From Saccopteryx bilineata (lineage: Eukaryota; Chordata; Mammalia; Chiroptera; Emballonuridae): a stretch of DNA of 64,000 bases. The DNA lies in assembly GCF_036850765.1 (NCBI RefSeq), contig NC_089496.1, positions 48,970,113 to 49,034,112 of the forward strand, in the 5' to 3' direction. Shown in pieces: positions 33,835 through 43,710 of the stretch; position 1 is the first letter of the stretch, and each line of letters begins with the position of its first letter. Made by a program: the position numbers and the translations under genes. The notes under the pieces are model-generated. The model had not been told where the DNA came from, ran no database searches, and saw only the letters and a program-made list of their open reading frames with translations.

Positions 33835-34235
33835 TCATTCTTGTGTTTATGAGAAACATGAGCCTGATGTGTCCCAGCAATTTCTTCAATGTTTGGGCAT
33901 ATATTTGAAAGGCCAACTCTCATTTCCTCGTCAATACATTGAAGAATTCCTCTTTTTACTCTTGTGTTGAGTGTAGAAAATCCTAATTCACATAAATAGG
34001 ATGTTGAAAATTATAGTAAAATGTTCAAAGCTTTTTTAGATATTGCCACATATTCTTTTATAGAAATCCAAAAGGCTTCAAGAGACAATTTCTTATGTTT
34101 AGTCATCAATCCACGATCATTGGATATAGCTGCCAGTTCTTCTTCTTCTGTTAATGTTAAACCAAAATCACTTGAAGCTCCCATGAATGGGTTTCTAATC
34201 CAATTGTATTGTTCAGTGTTAAGTGATGGAAAATG
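33835..34235 (-). pseudogene. hAT transposase pseudogene, C-terminal part
   Basis: Read on the minus strand, one frame is readable for about 130 codons: a YNWIRNPFMG block, then LSLEAFWISIKEY and ISKKALNILL. An in-frame stop at 34011-34013 follows, then FSTSYLCELGFSTLNTRVKR and DEEMRVGLSNICPNIEEIAG, ending near HQAHVSHKH. This order is that of the C-terminal (dimerisation) region of hAT transposases such as those that gave rise to ZBED-type host proteins; in those families it is needed for oligomerisation and activity. The N-terminal DNA-binding and catalytic parts are absent or unrecognisable. With the stop, missing 5' part and decayed ends, it is a fossil of a self-mobile element. The forward frame at 34021-34395 is its shadow. 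Confidence 0.82.
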
Positions 34236-34466
34236 CTATAAATTAAATTCTGCCCATCAGCCTTCAAGTCCTATTTTATTTACACTTAACTTTTGCTCAC
34301 TTCCAGAATCAGATTCTTTAATATCATACTTCTTTTTGAGAAATCTGTTCATTTTATTTGGGTGTATTTATCTAAAAAATAATATAATGTGTTAACAAAA
34401 AGAGCGATATTTCTGTAACGAAATAGTATAATAGAGTAACTATATTTATTTTTATATCTGGGCACA

Positions 34467-34878
34467 TGCTGCGAACCAGCACAGCTAGTAATTCCAGGTC
34501 CCGAGTGGGAATGGTGCAGAATTAAGAAAATACATGGAATTAAGAAAATACGGGGTCGGGAGGGCCCTGTAGTTGCTGCTGGCAAGAACAAAGTGCACCC
34601 CAAAACCCATCTTGACTTATTTATAGGGCAGAGTGGGCCACTAGCAAATCATAACTTGACACCAAACAAAGGATAGAAGAAACTTGCCTCCAGTCTTTCC
34701 GGGGAACATGGGGGGTAGTGTAAACAACCCAGCACCACAGCTTAACAGCCTTTTGCAACCTAATCAGGCAAGTAAGGTGGGGGGTTGGGAAGACTGTCAG
34801 TTTACAGCCAATTCCCCACACCTCTGTCCCCCTAAAATCTAACCTCCAAAAACCCTGTTCATTTTTTGGTCCCCAACA
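34467..34878 (-). mobile_element. Solo LTR, class II (ERVK-like), antisense
   Basis: On the minus strand the element begins TGTTGGGGACC and ends GGTTCGCAGCA (TG...CA ends). The 6-bp TSD GGCACA lies at 34461-34466 and 34879-34884. A TATA-like CCTATAAATAAG lies near minus-strand position 34620. No internal retroviral genes are present, so it is the product of LTR-LTR recombination. The 6-bp duplication and the TGTTGGGGACC start favour a betaretrovirus-like group. Inserted in the hAT relic. Confidence 0.85.
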
Positions 34879-35467
34879 GGCACATATTTCTCTAGAATAC
34901 CATAGGGCATACATGGAAATCTTCTAGGGTGCACCAGTGTGCCCTGGCATAAACCTCGAGAACCACTACTTTGGGGCATGGATTCTAGTACCAATCTTTT
35001 CAACTGACAGCCGTGAGTCTCTTGTTCTTGTCTTTCCTTTCCTTTGGGAAGCCACCTCATGGAAACATGCTTCCAAATCCATTTCCCTGAAAGTCTGGCT
35101 TCACCTTGGTCAGTCACCTCTCCTCCTTCCCGGAGCCAGTCAGCAGTCTGCTTGAGTCACTGTCCACCCGCCCTGTCACTCCCAGGAATCAACCGGAATC
35201 CTATTTTGTCAAAGGTCCCAACCTCCCCACATGTCTCTGTCATTTTGTCACCAAGCCTTTCCTGTCTTCCTGTCTCAGAGGATAAAGTTTCCTTCCTCTT
35301 TTTAAGATTAGGTCTTCACTTGACCCTTTTGACCTTCCACTAGCTTCTGGAATACTAATTAATTCGCCATTTATTCTGGCTCTTACATTTTTTGTCTCTT
35401 CCTTTCTCTGTTCCTTCCCTGCCATTTATACTGCAGTTTATCCCAGACCCTTTGTGTTTCCCTTTTA

Positions 35468-35863
35468 TTTTATTTTATTTTATTTTATTTATTTATTATT
35501 TATTTATTTAGTTATTGTGAGGGGTGGGGAGGCAGAGACAGACTCCTGCATGTGCCCTGACAGGGATCCACCCTGCACGCCCATCAGGGGGCAATGCTCT
35601 GCCCATCTGGGGCATTGCTCTGTTGCAACCAGAGCCATTTTTATTTTTAGCCCTGGAGGCAGAGGCCTCGGAGCCATCCTCAGCACCCAGGGCCAACTCA
35701 CTCTAATGGAGTGTTGGCTGTGGGAGGTGAGGAGGGGAGAGAGAGAGGGGGGGGAGGGATGGAGAAGAAACCGATGGTCACTTTCCTTGTGTGCCCTGAC
35801 TGGGAATCAAACCCTAGACATCCTCACGCCTACACTCTACCTCTGACCCAACCGGCCAGGGCT
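35468..35863 (-). mobile_element. Older SINE-A, antisense
   Basis: An A-tail-derived TTTTATTTTATTTATT stretch, then ATGTGCCCTGACAGGGATCC, a CCATCAGGGGGCA unit (35581-35593), and the end CCAACCGGCCAGGGCT. It is more diverged than other copies, with a small internal insertion near 35640. The TSD GTTTCCCTTTTA occurs at 35456-35467 and again at 35871. Confidence 0.88.
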
Positions 35864-35879
35864 GGGTTCGGTTTCCCTT

Positions 35880-37220
35880 TTAAGATGTGACCCATCCTTT
35901 CTTCTCGGTACACACACCTGTCTCATGAGAACTACTTGTATTTTCTCTACTCTCTCACCTCCCATTTTATTACTCCAGCCACTTAAACAAACAAACAAAC
36001 TACATAAGATGAACCCTAGTCACAAGATTTTAAGTGTGCTGCGTACTTTTGTTATCTGCACGCACACTGTTGTTATACAGCCGATCTCTAGAACTTTTCC
36101 CTTTGGCAGGACTGAACCCTGTTCCCACTGCCTAGCGATTCCCCACGCACCCCCTCCCGCCCCCGCCTGCCCTGCTCCTGGCAAGATAAGGGACCCTTAA
36201 TCTAGCTCAGAATATCCTGAATTGCTTTTAAACTTCAGGCAAGCTAAAGGCCGTGTTTGACGATGAAGCCGTTTTCTGTTTGTCTGTAATGTTTGGGTAC
36301 AGGGAAGTGACTTAGGGAGTGACTTCGATATTAGTTCCATTTACGTAGTTTGAAATATCACATTTTTCTTTAATAAAAACTGGTATTGGCAAATTTTTAC
36401 CTTAGAAGAGAAGACAGAATTATATATAAAATTTGGATCGTGCACATGGAGGAGCGGACCACAGGAGAATTGAAAAGTTTCCCTTTTTTTTTTGGCCTTA
36501 TGTACTTCTAGTATAGTGCAGGCCCTATGTATACATAAGGGAATAATTAAATACAGAAATGCAGCCTACTTGTTGGCCAGAAAGGATGCCTGGAACATGT
36601 GGATAAGCTTGGATATTTGTCTAATGTTAATTGGAATATTGGTTTTCAGTTGAAGATGCCAAATCTTCAGGAAAGTAATTGGATTTAGCTTCCTAGTTAG
36701 CAAACTACTTCAAATCCCCAAAGTATCCCACATCCGAAACTAATTTTTCTTGATTGTATCAAGTTTAGTCATGAGCAGAACAAGGGTTGACATCGTTTTT
36801 TAATATGTAAAATATTTCTTGACAAGATTTCAACACTGTTGCTGGTCCATAAACCTTATTGTTAGGTTCACTAACGACAGATGAAATCTTGGTTCTGTGG
36901 AACTAGCTTTATAACTTTGTAAAGCTATCTGAAATAAATCCATTTATTCTTTTTTTTTTCTCCTCAGATTTTGATCAGGTTTCAAGAAACAGCACAAAAG
37001 TGAGGTAGTTTTATTGCTTTTTATATAAACTTATATGTGTGCTTAATTTACCTCCGGTAGGTTTAGTCTAGAAAGTGGCAGTTCTTGAGTCTTGAAAATG
37101 TTATTCAGTCCACAAATGTTTAATGTGAGGTGTCAAAATATTTGGAAATAATTAAGAAAGCTTGTTAGAAAGAATACGGTATTTGGTCGTTGAAATTCAG
37201 AGATGAAGAGATTCAGGTTA
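35880..37220. other. Intronic stretch without recognised features
   Basis: Neutral to AT-rich sequence with short CAAA repeats at about 35988. No repeat family or coding frame recognised. Confidence 0.5.
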
Positions 37221-37221
37221 A

Positions 37222-37330
37222 GGGATCATTCTATCAAATATTTATTGAGTGACTACTATGTATAAGCTTTGTGATTGAAAGAGGCACATACAGGTATCTG
37301 TGACATGGTTTATAGCCTAATGAGCCATGA
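37222..37330 (-). repeat. MIR/L2-type tail, antisense
   Basis: ATCAAATATTTATTGAGTGA and CTACTATGTATAAGCTTTGT are the reverse of the conserved 'ctcaataaatg' end common to MIR. Confidence 0.55.
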
Positions 37331-39424
37331 CTTTCTCATACTGACAATAATTAGGAGGATAGGTGAATATTACCTTTTAGTTTAGTCTTTTGCCATTGAG
37401 GACGATCACTTAACTATTTGAGAATGGAGCTTCTGCAGTAAAATATGAGCAGATATATCAGACATTAATTTTGAAATGTATTATCAGAAGAACATCGTTT
37501 TAATTGATGGTAACAGTGACTGATAGGAGCTGGATAGCTCAAGAATGGATTATTCTAATGTATTTTTTGTACTAGGACCCTCCTTGTTGGAACAAAAAAA
37601 CAACAACTTATAACTGTGCTTCCACGTCATTTTTCTTCCAGGACACCAAACTTTTATAGCAGATAAGTAATGTACATTTTAGCCAAAGTGGATTTTCAGT
37701 CTGTTTTCAATCTGTCTCCAGGGTGGAATTAACCGCCAGACCAAACATGGTTCACCACTGGGCCGAGCAGGGAGCCCGGTGTGGCACAGACGAGGTGCTC
37801 GGTGCGCATTTGCTGGGCACGCACGGTGGCTCTGCCCCAGGAGAGTTGGCATGTTTTAGGGATCCCCTGAAGGCATACTTTCTGTCTCTGCCAACACTCC
37901 CCTCTGGACCCAGGACATTATTTTGCTAATGAGATACGCACTGTGCCGCCTGCATGGTTCAGCCCACGTGTCTCATCCCCGCTCCTGGGGGTGAGCAGTC
38001 CTTGCGGTCGGTCCTGTGGGCAGCGCGCTGGCCCTCCGCTGCCGGGATCGGGTTGTAATGGTGGGGTGGTTTCGGCATTCTCCGCTTTGTCACTGCGGAA
38101 TTTTTATTATTAATCCCTTTGTGCTTAAAAAGCAATTATCATCTTGGAACAAGGATAGGCTTCATCATCTCTCTGGTTTAAGTTGCAAGAGTTTGAATGG
38201 TTTATGCTGTGTATCATTTGAGGTAACTTATTTTTTACATTCCAGTTAGGTTGATCTTTTTTTCTTTTTTTTATGCGCTTTTCATGAGCTGAGTCACAGG
38301 TTCAGATGAGGTACTTCATCTTTCCACATTTTCGTTTTTGGTTTGACAGCGGTCTCCTTGAGTTTGGCTTTTCTTCTTAAAATAAAATTTGTTTTCTATA
38401 AAATGTAAAGCCGGCAACTGCAGTATTTGATATAGTTTAATAGGGAATGTTCAGCAATAATCGGATACCCAGGACCTAGAAAAGCAGTCAGCCCATTTTT
38501 TGCAATGCGTTAGTTTTTCTGAATTCCTCATATTGAACACCAGGTGATGAGTCAGATGGCAGTTCCTGTAGCCTCCGATCGGGTACTGGTGCAGATAAAA
38601 TGCGTTTCAATAGCAGCTGTGTGGGCAGCCAGGGTTCCCTCCAGCACTCAGTGCCTGAGGAACCGTCTCCCTGGGCTCTTATGACTTCCGGCTTTGTCAA
38701 GGTGGAGGCGCCTTTGGGGCCACGAATGATGATTTACTCAGCCATTCCCTTAGCGAAACTTCGGTTGAGTCCAATTTTTGTTTTGAACGTCATTTTTCAA
38801 TGTCCCCCCTTAAATCACAGATCCTTAAAATAGACTTTCATAATATGTATAGTAATTACCAAGGCAATGAAGAAGAACATTTTGAAGGCTTTAATCCAAA
38901 TGACCAGATTATTGCTAATTTTCTGAGTTGCTAATGCCACCCCAGCCCAGAAGGTACAAGGCGATCCTTTAATAACTCCCGAACAGCATCTTCACTCGTG
39001 AAATCCGTCGGCACCCCTGTTTGCAGGGCGCCTTACAAGGAATCACCCCCAAACTGTATCTACACAGTCCTGCCTCAGAGGACCACCCCAGCCCAATTGG
39101 AGAGAGCCAAGATTTGCATGTAAACAAACAGAATACTGGCACGAATAGCTAAAGATGGGGGCTGCCATTGCCCCCGTACTGATGGTGAGTTAAATCCAAA
39201 CCAAGCAAACACCCACCTTCCCAGAGCGGACTCAGGAGGTGGCCGAAGTGAGCGGCCCGGCTGTCTAAGCTTGTTTGGAGATTTAGGTCCGTTAGTAGCC
39301 ATTTCTCTGCCTGCTTCAGGCCTGCAGATGTCTGCGCTTGCTGGGAGACACAGGAGAGGGGAGAGGACCACAGAGGGAGAAGGAATGGCTGACTTTTGAT
39401 TGGGTTATATAGCGAAATGCGTTT
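37331..39424. other. Intronic stretch without recognised features
   Basis: Mixed composition; moderately GC-rich between about 37720 and 38090. No transposon or gene identified. Frames at 38488-38833 lack domains. Confidence 0.5.
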
Positions 39425-39440
39425 AAATAATGCCCACATG

Positions 39441-39941
39441 ATCACCGACTGAAGAAAAAAGAAATGCACCCCCATGTTTATGGCAACATTGTTCACAATA
39501 GCGAAGCTCTGGAAACAGCCCATGTGTCCGTCAGTGGACGAGTGGATTAAAAAGCTGTGGTACATATATACTATGGAATACTATGGGGCCACGAAAAAGA
39601 AGGAAATATTACCCTTTGCAACAATATGGAGGGACCTGGAAACTATTATGTTGAGTGAAATAAGCCAGGCAGAGAAAGAAAAATATCATATGACCTCACT
39701 CATTTGAGGAATCCAAGGAATAATGAGAACTTGAGGAACAGAATTGAGACAGAGGAGGGATCAAAGGGACCAGAGGGAAAAGAGGACAGAGGGAAAGGGG
39801 ATGATAGGATGGGATAAACCTGAAGGGAAGGGGGGAGGGCGCTAGGGACGGGGGCAAGGGAGATGTGGAGGGGAATGAGGGGAGGGGGGAGGCATTCGGG
39901 GTGACCCTAGAATCTATGTAAACACAATTAAATAAATAAAT
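39441..39941 (+). mobile_element. 5'-truncated L1, sense, ORF2 tail and 3' UTR, with TSD
   Basis: It starts within ORF2. The translated tail includes TIAKLWKQPMCPSVDEWIKK and YTMEYYGATKKKEI and ends HMTSLI, typical of the L1 ORF2 C-terminus. A G-rich 3' UTR (39750-39900), GTGACCCTAGAATCTATG and an AAATAAATAAAT tail follow. The 16-bp TSD AAATAATGCCCACATG lies at 39425-39440 and 39942-39957, identical. About 500 bp, incapable of movement by itself. Confidence 0.95.
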
Positions 39942-39994
39942 AAATAATGCCCACATGGAAATTTTTTTACAGAAACCTCTTTCAGACAGTCATA

Positions 39995-40847
39995 CACGAA
40001 CAGACACTTCTCCCAGGAAGAAATACAAATGGCCAACAGAAATATGAAAAGATGCTCATCTTCTTTAGTTATTAGAGAAATGCAAATCAAAACTGCAATG
40101 AGATACCACCCACACCTGTTAGATTAGCTATTATTAACAAGACAGGTAATAGCAAATGTTGGAGAGGCTGTGGAGAAAAGGAACCCTCATCCACTGTTGG
40201 TGGGAATGTAAAGTAGTACAACCATTATGGAAGAAAGTATGGTGGTTCCTCAAAAAACTGCAAATAGAACTACCTTATGACCCAGCAATCCCTCTACTGG
40301 GTATATACCCCCAAAACTCAGAAACATTGATACGTAAAGACACATGCAGCCCCATGTTCATTGTAGCATTGTTCACAGTGGCCAGGACATGGAAACAACC
40401 AAAAAGCCCATCAATAGATGACTGGATAAAGAAGATGTGGCACATATACACTATGGAATACTACTCAGCTATAAGAAATGATGACATCGGATCATTTACA
40501 GCAAAAGGGTGGGATCTTGATAACATTATACGAAGTGAAATAAGTAAATCAGAAAAAAACAGGAACTGCATTATTCCATATGTAGGTGGGACATAAAAGT
40601 GAAACTAAGAGACATTGATAAGAGTGTGGTGGTTACGCGGGGAGGGGAGAAAGGGAGAGGGAAAGGGGGAGGGGGAGGGGCACAAAGAAAACTAGATAGA
40701 AGGTGACAGAGGACTATCTGACTTTGGGTGATGGGTATGCAACATAATTGAACGACAAGATAACCTGGACTACTTGTTATCTTTGAATATATGTATCCTG
40801 ATTTATTGATGTTGCCCCATTAAATAAAATTATTTTTTTAAAAAAGA
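39995..40847 (+). mobile_element. 5'-truncated L1, sense, second subfamily
   Basis: The ORF2 C-terminal frame at 40156-40596 includes [40 protein letters not shown] and ISKSEKNRNCII. The 3' UTR with GAGACATTGATAAGAGTGTG, a G-rich stretch, and the end GTTGCCCCATTAAATAAAAT follow. ACAGTCATA flanks it at 39986-39994 and 40848-40856, a short probable TSD. It differs from the adjacent L1 both in protein text and in 3' UTR. The open frame is a transposon fragment, not a host gene. Confidence 0.9.
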
Positions 40848-40861
40848 ACAGTCATAAATGC

Positions 40862-41240
40862 TTTTATTTTCTGTACCTTTAAAAAAATTAAGAATTATAT
40901 GAAATACTGTTATGGTAGAAAATTTGCATTAAAAATGCAAAACACAAAAGCAAAAAGCACCCATAATCCCCCTTGAGAGCGTTCCTCTTCCTCTTTCTCT
41001 CTTGGGATCATTATCTACAAGATGTGTCTTATAGTCCTCTTTTTCCTCTGAGTTTCATCTCAGACATGTTTTCTGTGTCATTATAAATATTATCAGAATG
41101 GTACAGTGTGCCTCTGTCAAAATCAACTTACCCAATTTCCTCGTGTGGGGTAAGTTGGGTGCTTTGATGCCCTGATTCCTATAATGAATGCTGCAGTGAA
41201 CATCTTTGGAAGAAGAAGGTGGCTCCTTCACGACCGTTTC
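40862..41240. repeat. Old L1M-like remnant
   Basis: Blocks GCAAAAAGCACCCATAATCC, TTATCAGAATGGTACAGTGT and TAATGAATGCTGCAGTGAAC resemble degraded L1M 3' text. Weakly supported boundaries. Confidence 0.4.
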
Positions 41241-41799
41241 CTCAGGATCAGTTGCATGCGTGGAGTTGAGGAGCCGGGGTCCCTGTGTATTTGTGAAGGC
41301 TCCCAGTCCCCCTTTCCCTGCCGGAAGGCTGTGGTGGCTTCTTCTCCCTCCCGCAGTGTGTGGGAGAGTCCACTTCTCAGTGTGGGTTTGTCGTGTGGTC
41401 CTGCTCTCTGCCACCCTTTGGGATGAGTCGGTCCTTCTCAGCTCTGACGCTGATGGCAGACTCAAGCACAGAACCCCCACCTGATTTGCAGTTTCTACGT
41501 GGTGTTTCATCTAGTTTGTCACTGGCCCTCCTGCTGCGTCCGCTCTCTGACCTGTGCTTTCTGAACGTGGGGAGTCCGGGCAGAACCGTCGTCTCCGCTC
41601 GTGTGACTAGTAGGTGTCCTCCTGCCTTTGGCTCTGACCCACGGTGCTTGACAGTGGAACATTTGACAAAACATATTTTTACTTAAATTGTGACTCTGAA
41701 TCCATTTCCTTCTGGGATTTGCCTTAGACGTCGTCTCCTTCCCTCTCACCCCAAGAAGTCCACCCCACGGTCATTGGTTTCCAGAGTGGCTGCGGGGAG
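41241..41799. other. Intronic stretch without recognised features
   Basis: GC-richer lead-in to the GC-box block; no repeat or gene identified. Overlapping frames on both strands (41055-41749) have no recognisable domain. Confidence 0.45.
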
Positions 41800-42060
41800 C
41801 CCCGGGGCTGTGGGAGCAAGAGGCGGACGTCAGCCTTCCCCCGCCGGGCCCGGTGCGCTATGCTTCCAGGTATTGCTTCACTGAAGAGTTCAGTGTTTGG
41901 ACAGCGTGTGAAGGATTGCCCTCGCTCCTCGCGGGGGAGGGGCCTTGGAGGCTGCCTGCCCCGCCCCCTGCTTGCCCCGCCCCTGCCTGGCGGCCTAGCC
42001 CCGCCCCCACTCTCGGAGGAGGAGGCAGCGCGCGGTCTCCTCCGCCCTCTCCCTTTGTCT
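41800..42060. promoter_or_regulatory. GC-box-rich, CpG-bearing block (candidate regulatory element)
   Basis: Three CCCCGCCCC boxes lie at about 41959, 41976 and 41999, with a reverse-type GCGGGGGAGGGG at about 41929. There are many CpGs (GGCGGCCT, GGCAGCGCGCGGTC). The block contrasts sharply with the AT-rich intron around it. GC boxes bind Sp1/KLF factors. No TATA box or exon follows clearly. It could be an intronic enhancer, an alternative or lncRNA promoter, or a chance GC-rich relic. The several frames here reflect GC content. Confidence 0.45.
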
Positions 42061-42072
42061 TGAGCAACAGCT

Positions 42073-42484
42073 ACCGTGTTTCCCTGAAAATAAGACAAGT
42101 GTCTTATATTAATTTTTGCTCCTAAAGACACGCTAGGTCTTATTTTCAGGGGATGTCTGATTTTTCCATGAACGAGAATTCACATTTATTGTTGACCAAA
42201 AAAAAAAAAAAAATCAACATTTATTAATATACTGTAGTCACGTCATCACAAACATCAGCATAACCAGCCAAACTCTGAATTCCATCAAGAATTTCTTGTG
42301 ACTCTATTTCCATGGACAACAATCTATAACCCTGTTTCCCCGAAAATAAGACAGTGTTATATCAATTTTTGCTCTGAAAGATGCTCTAGGTCTTATTTTC
42401 AGGGGAGGCCTTATATTTCTAAGCTTGAAAAAAGTTGCACTAGTTCTTATTTTCCGGGGGAGGTGTTATTTTCGGGGAAACAGG
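42073..42484. mobile_element. TIR-type DNA transposon with GAAAATAAGAC modules
   Basis: The left end ACCGTGTTTCCCTGAAAATA recurs at 42331 as CCTGTTTCCCCGAAAATAA, and the right end TTATTTTCGGGGAAACAGG (to 42484) is its inverted repeat. Internal GGTCTTATTTTCAGGGG appears twice (42141, 42389). Either a full element with subterminal repeats or a MITE (42331-42484) nested beside a longer relative. A TA dinucleotide lies near both ends. Superfamily not assigned. Confidence 0.65.
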
Positions 42485-42817
42485 CTAGGAATAAATCGTC
42501 TTCACCTTTGATCAGACGTCAGAACTGGCTGACACGGTGTTTTTAGGAGAACATCTATTAGTTGCCCAAATTAAAAACCAGGACACTCGACATTTAAAAA
42601 TTTGACTCTTGGTTTCTCTTGGGAAAAAGAGAATGACCAGAAGCCCCCAGCCGCACCAGACCTGCATGTCCCTGTGATGTCTGGCGCTGTTCCCGTCCTG
42701 GGGGTCCTGCCTGCTGCTCGTAGCCTCCGCGGCTGCTGTCTCCTGGCACCATTTGTCATCAAGTTCGCGCTGCCTTTTTGTTCATATTATAAAGTTCAGA
42801 AGGGAAGTTGTTTTTTT

Positions 42818-42851
42818 AATCATTTATTATTATTGGTTTAGAGAGGCAGGA

Positions 42852-42883
<32 letters not shown>

Positions 42884-43030
42884 GAAGAGAGAGAGATATT
42901 GGTTTCTTGTTCCACTTATTTATGCATCGTTGGTTGATTCTTGTACATGCCCTGGCTGGGGATCAATCAAACCCACAATCTTGGCATTTTGGGTCAACAC
43001 TCGAACCAACTGAGTTACCCAGCAAGGGCA
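42818..43030 (-). mobile_element. Third-type tRNA-derived SINE, antisense
   Basis: It ends in reverse as GCCCTTGCTGGGTAACTCAG with B box GGTTTGATTGATCC and an AG-rich stretch of 42855-42897 (the reverse CT body). It differs from SINE-A and SINE-B in the mid-part. TSD-like GGGAAGTTGTTTTTTT at 42802-42817 and AGGAAGTGGTTTTTTT at 43031-43046 flank it, differing at two bases. Confidence 0.8.
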
Positions 43031-43177
43031 AGGAAGTGGTTTTTTTTTTTTACCCACACTTATAAAAAATTAGAAAAATGAATGATAGCAGAGAAGTTAT
43101 AGTCAGTTTAGGGTTCTGAATACGATACTGACTGGTAAAGATCCCGGGGGCTTGTGCAAAGCTATTGCTTGGACACA

Positions 43178-43280
43178 CTAGTCTTTCATTCGTTCAACAA
43201 ATATTGAGTGCCTGCTATGTACCAAATCACTGAGCAAGTCACCAAGGCCTCGGCAGTTCACAGGACAGTCATCGTCCCCA
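43178..43280 (-). repeat. MIR/L2-type tail, antisense
   Basis: TTCATTCGTTCAACAAATAT and TGAGTGCCTGCTATGTACCA are the reversed conserved MIR/L2 end. Confidence 0.65.
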
Positions 43281-43359
43281 TCATTCCAGAGTTTAAACTG
43301 GAGTGGGGTTTCTTCCCTATTGATAAAAACTTGTGAGCATCTTACAGGTGAAAATGGCC

Positions 43360-43700
43360 TTTTTTTTTTTTTTTTTTACAGAGACAGCGAGAGTCAGAGA
43401 GAAGGATAGATAGGAACAGACAGACAGGAATGGAGAGAGATGAGAAGCATCAATCATTAGTTTTTTGTTGCAACACCTTAGTTGTTCATTGATTGCTTTC
43501 TCATATGTGCCTTGACCGTGGGCCTTCAGCAGACCGAGTAACCCCTTGCTTGAGCCAGCGACCTTGGGTCCAAGCTGGTGAGCTTTTGCTCAAACCAGAT
43601 GAGCCCGTGCTCAAGCTGGTGACCTCGGGGTCTCGAGCCTGTGTCCTCTGCATCCCAGTCTGACGCTCTATATAGCCACTGCACCACCGCCTGGTCAGGC
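43360..43700 (-). mobile_element. SINE-B, full length, antisense
   Basis: Runs from the T tract and GAGACAGCGAGAGTCAGAGA through GAAGCATCAATCATTAG to GCACCACCGCCTGGTCAGGC. TSD TGAAAATGGCC (43349-43359) and CGAAATGGCC (43700) flank it imperfectly. Two extra bases near the A box (CTATATAGCCACTG) distinguish it. Confidence 0.92.
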
Positions 43701-43710
43701 GAAATGGCCA

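Larger units (their letters stand above)
33285..34968 (-). mobile_element. Relic hAT transposon with transposase remnant
   Basis: The left end is CAGCGGTTCTCAAAC and the right end is TCGAGAACCACTA, forming short decayed terminal inverted repeats. The flanking octamers TTTTAGGG (33277-33284) and CTTTGGGG (34969-34976) match at 6 of 8 positions, as expected of an old hAT duplication. It contains a minus-strand transposase pseudogene. It was later interrupted by a short SINE at 33305-33479 and a solo LTR at 34467-34878. The class is close to Charlie-type elements. Confidence 0.75.

Noticed and set aside
34021..34395. 124-codon forward frame
   Set aside because: It is the complementary-strand shadow of the hAT transposase pseudogene.
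40156..40596. 146-codon forward frame with clear protein-like text
   Set aside because: It is the C-terminal part of L1 ORF2 in a truncated L1, not a host gene.
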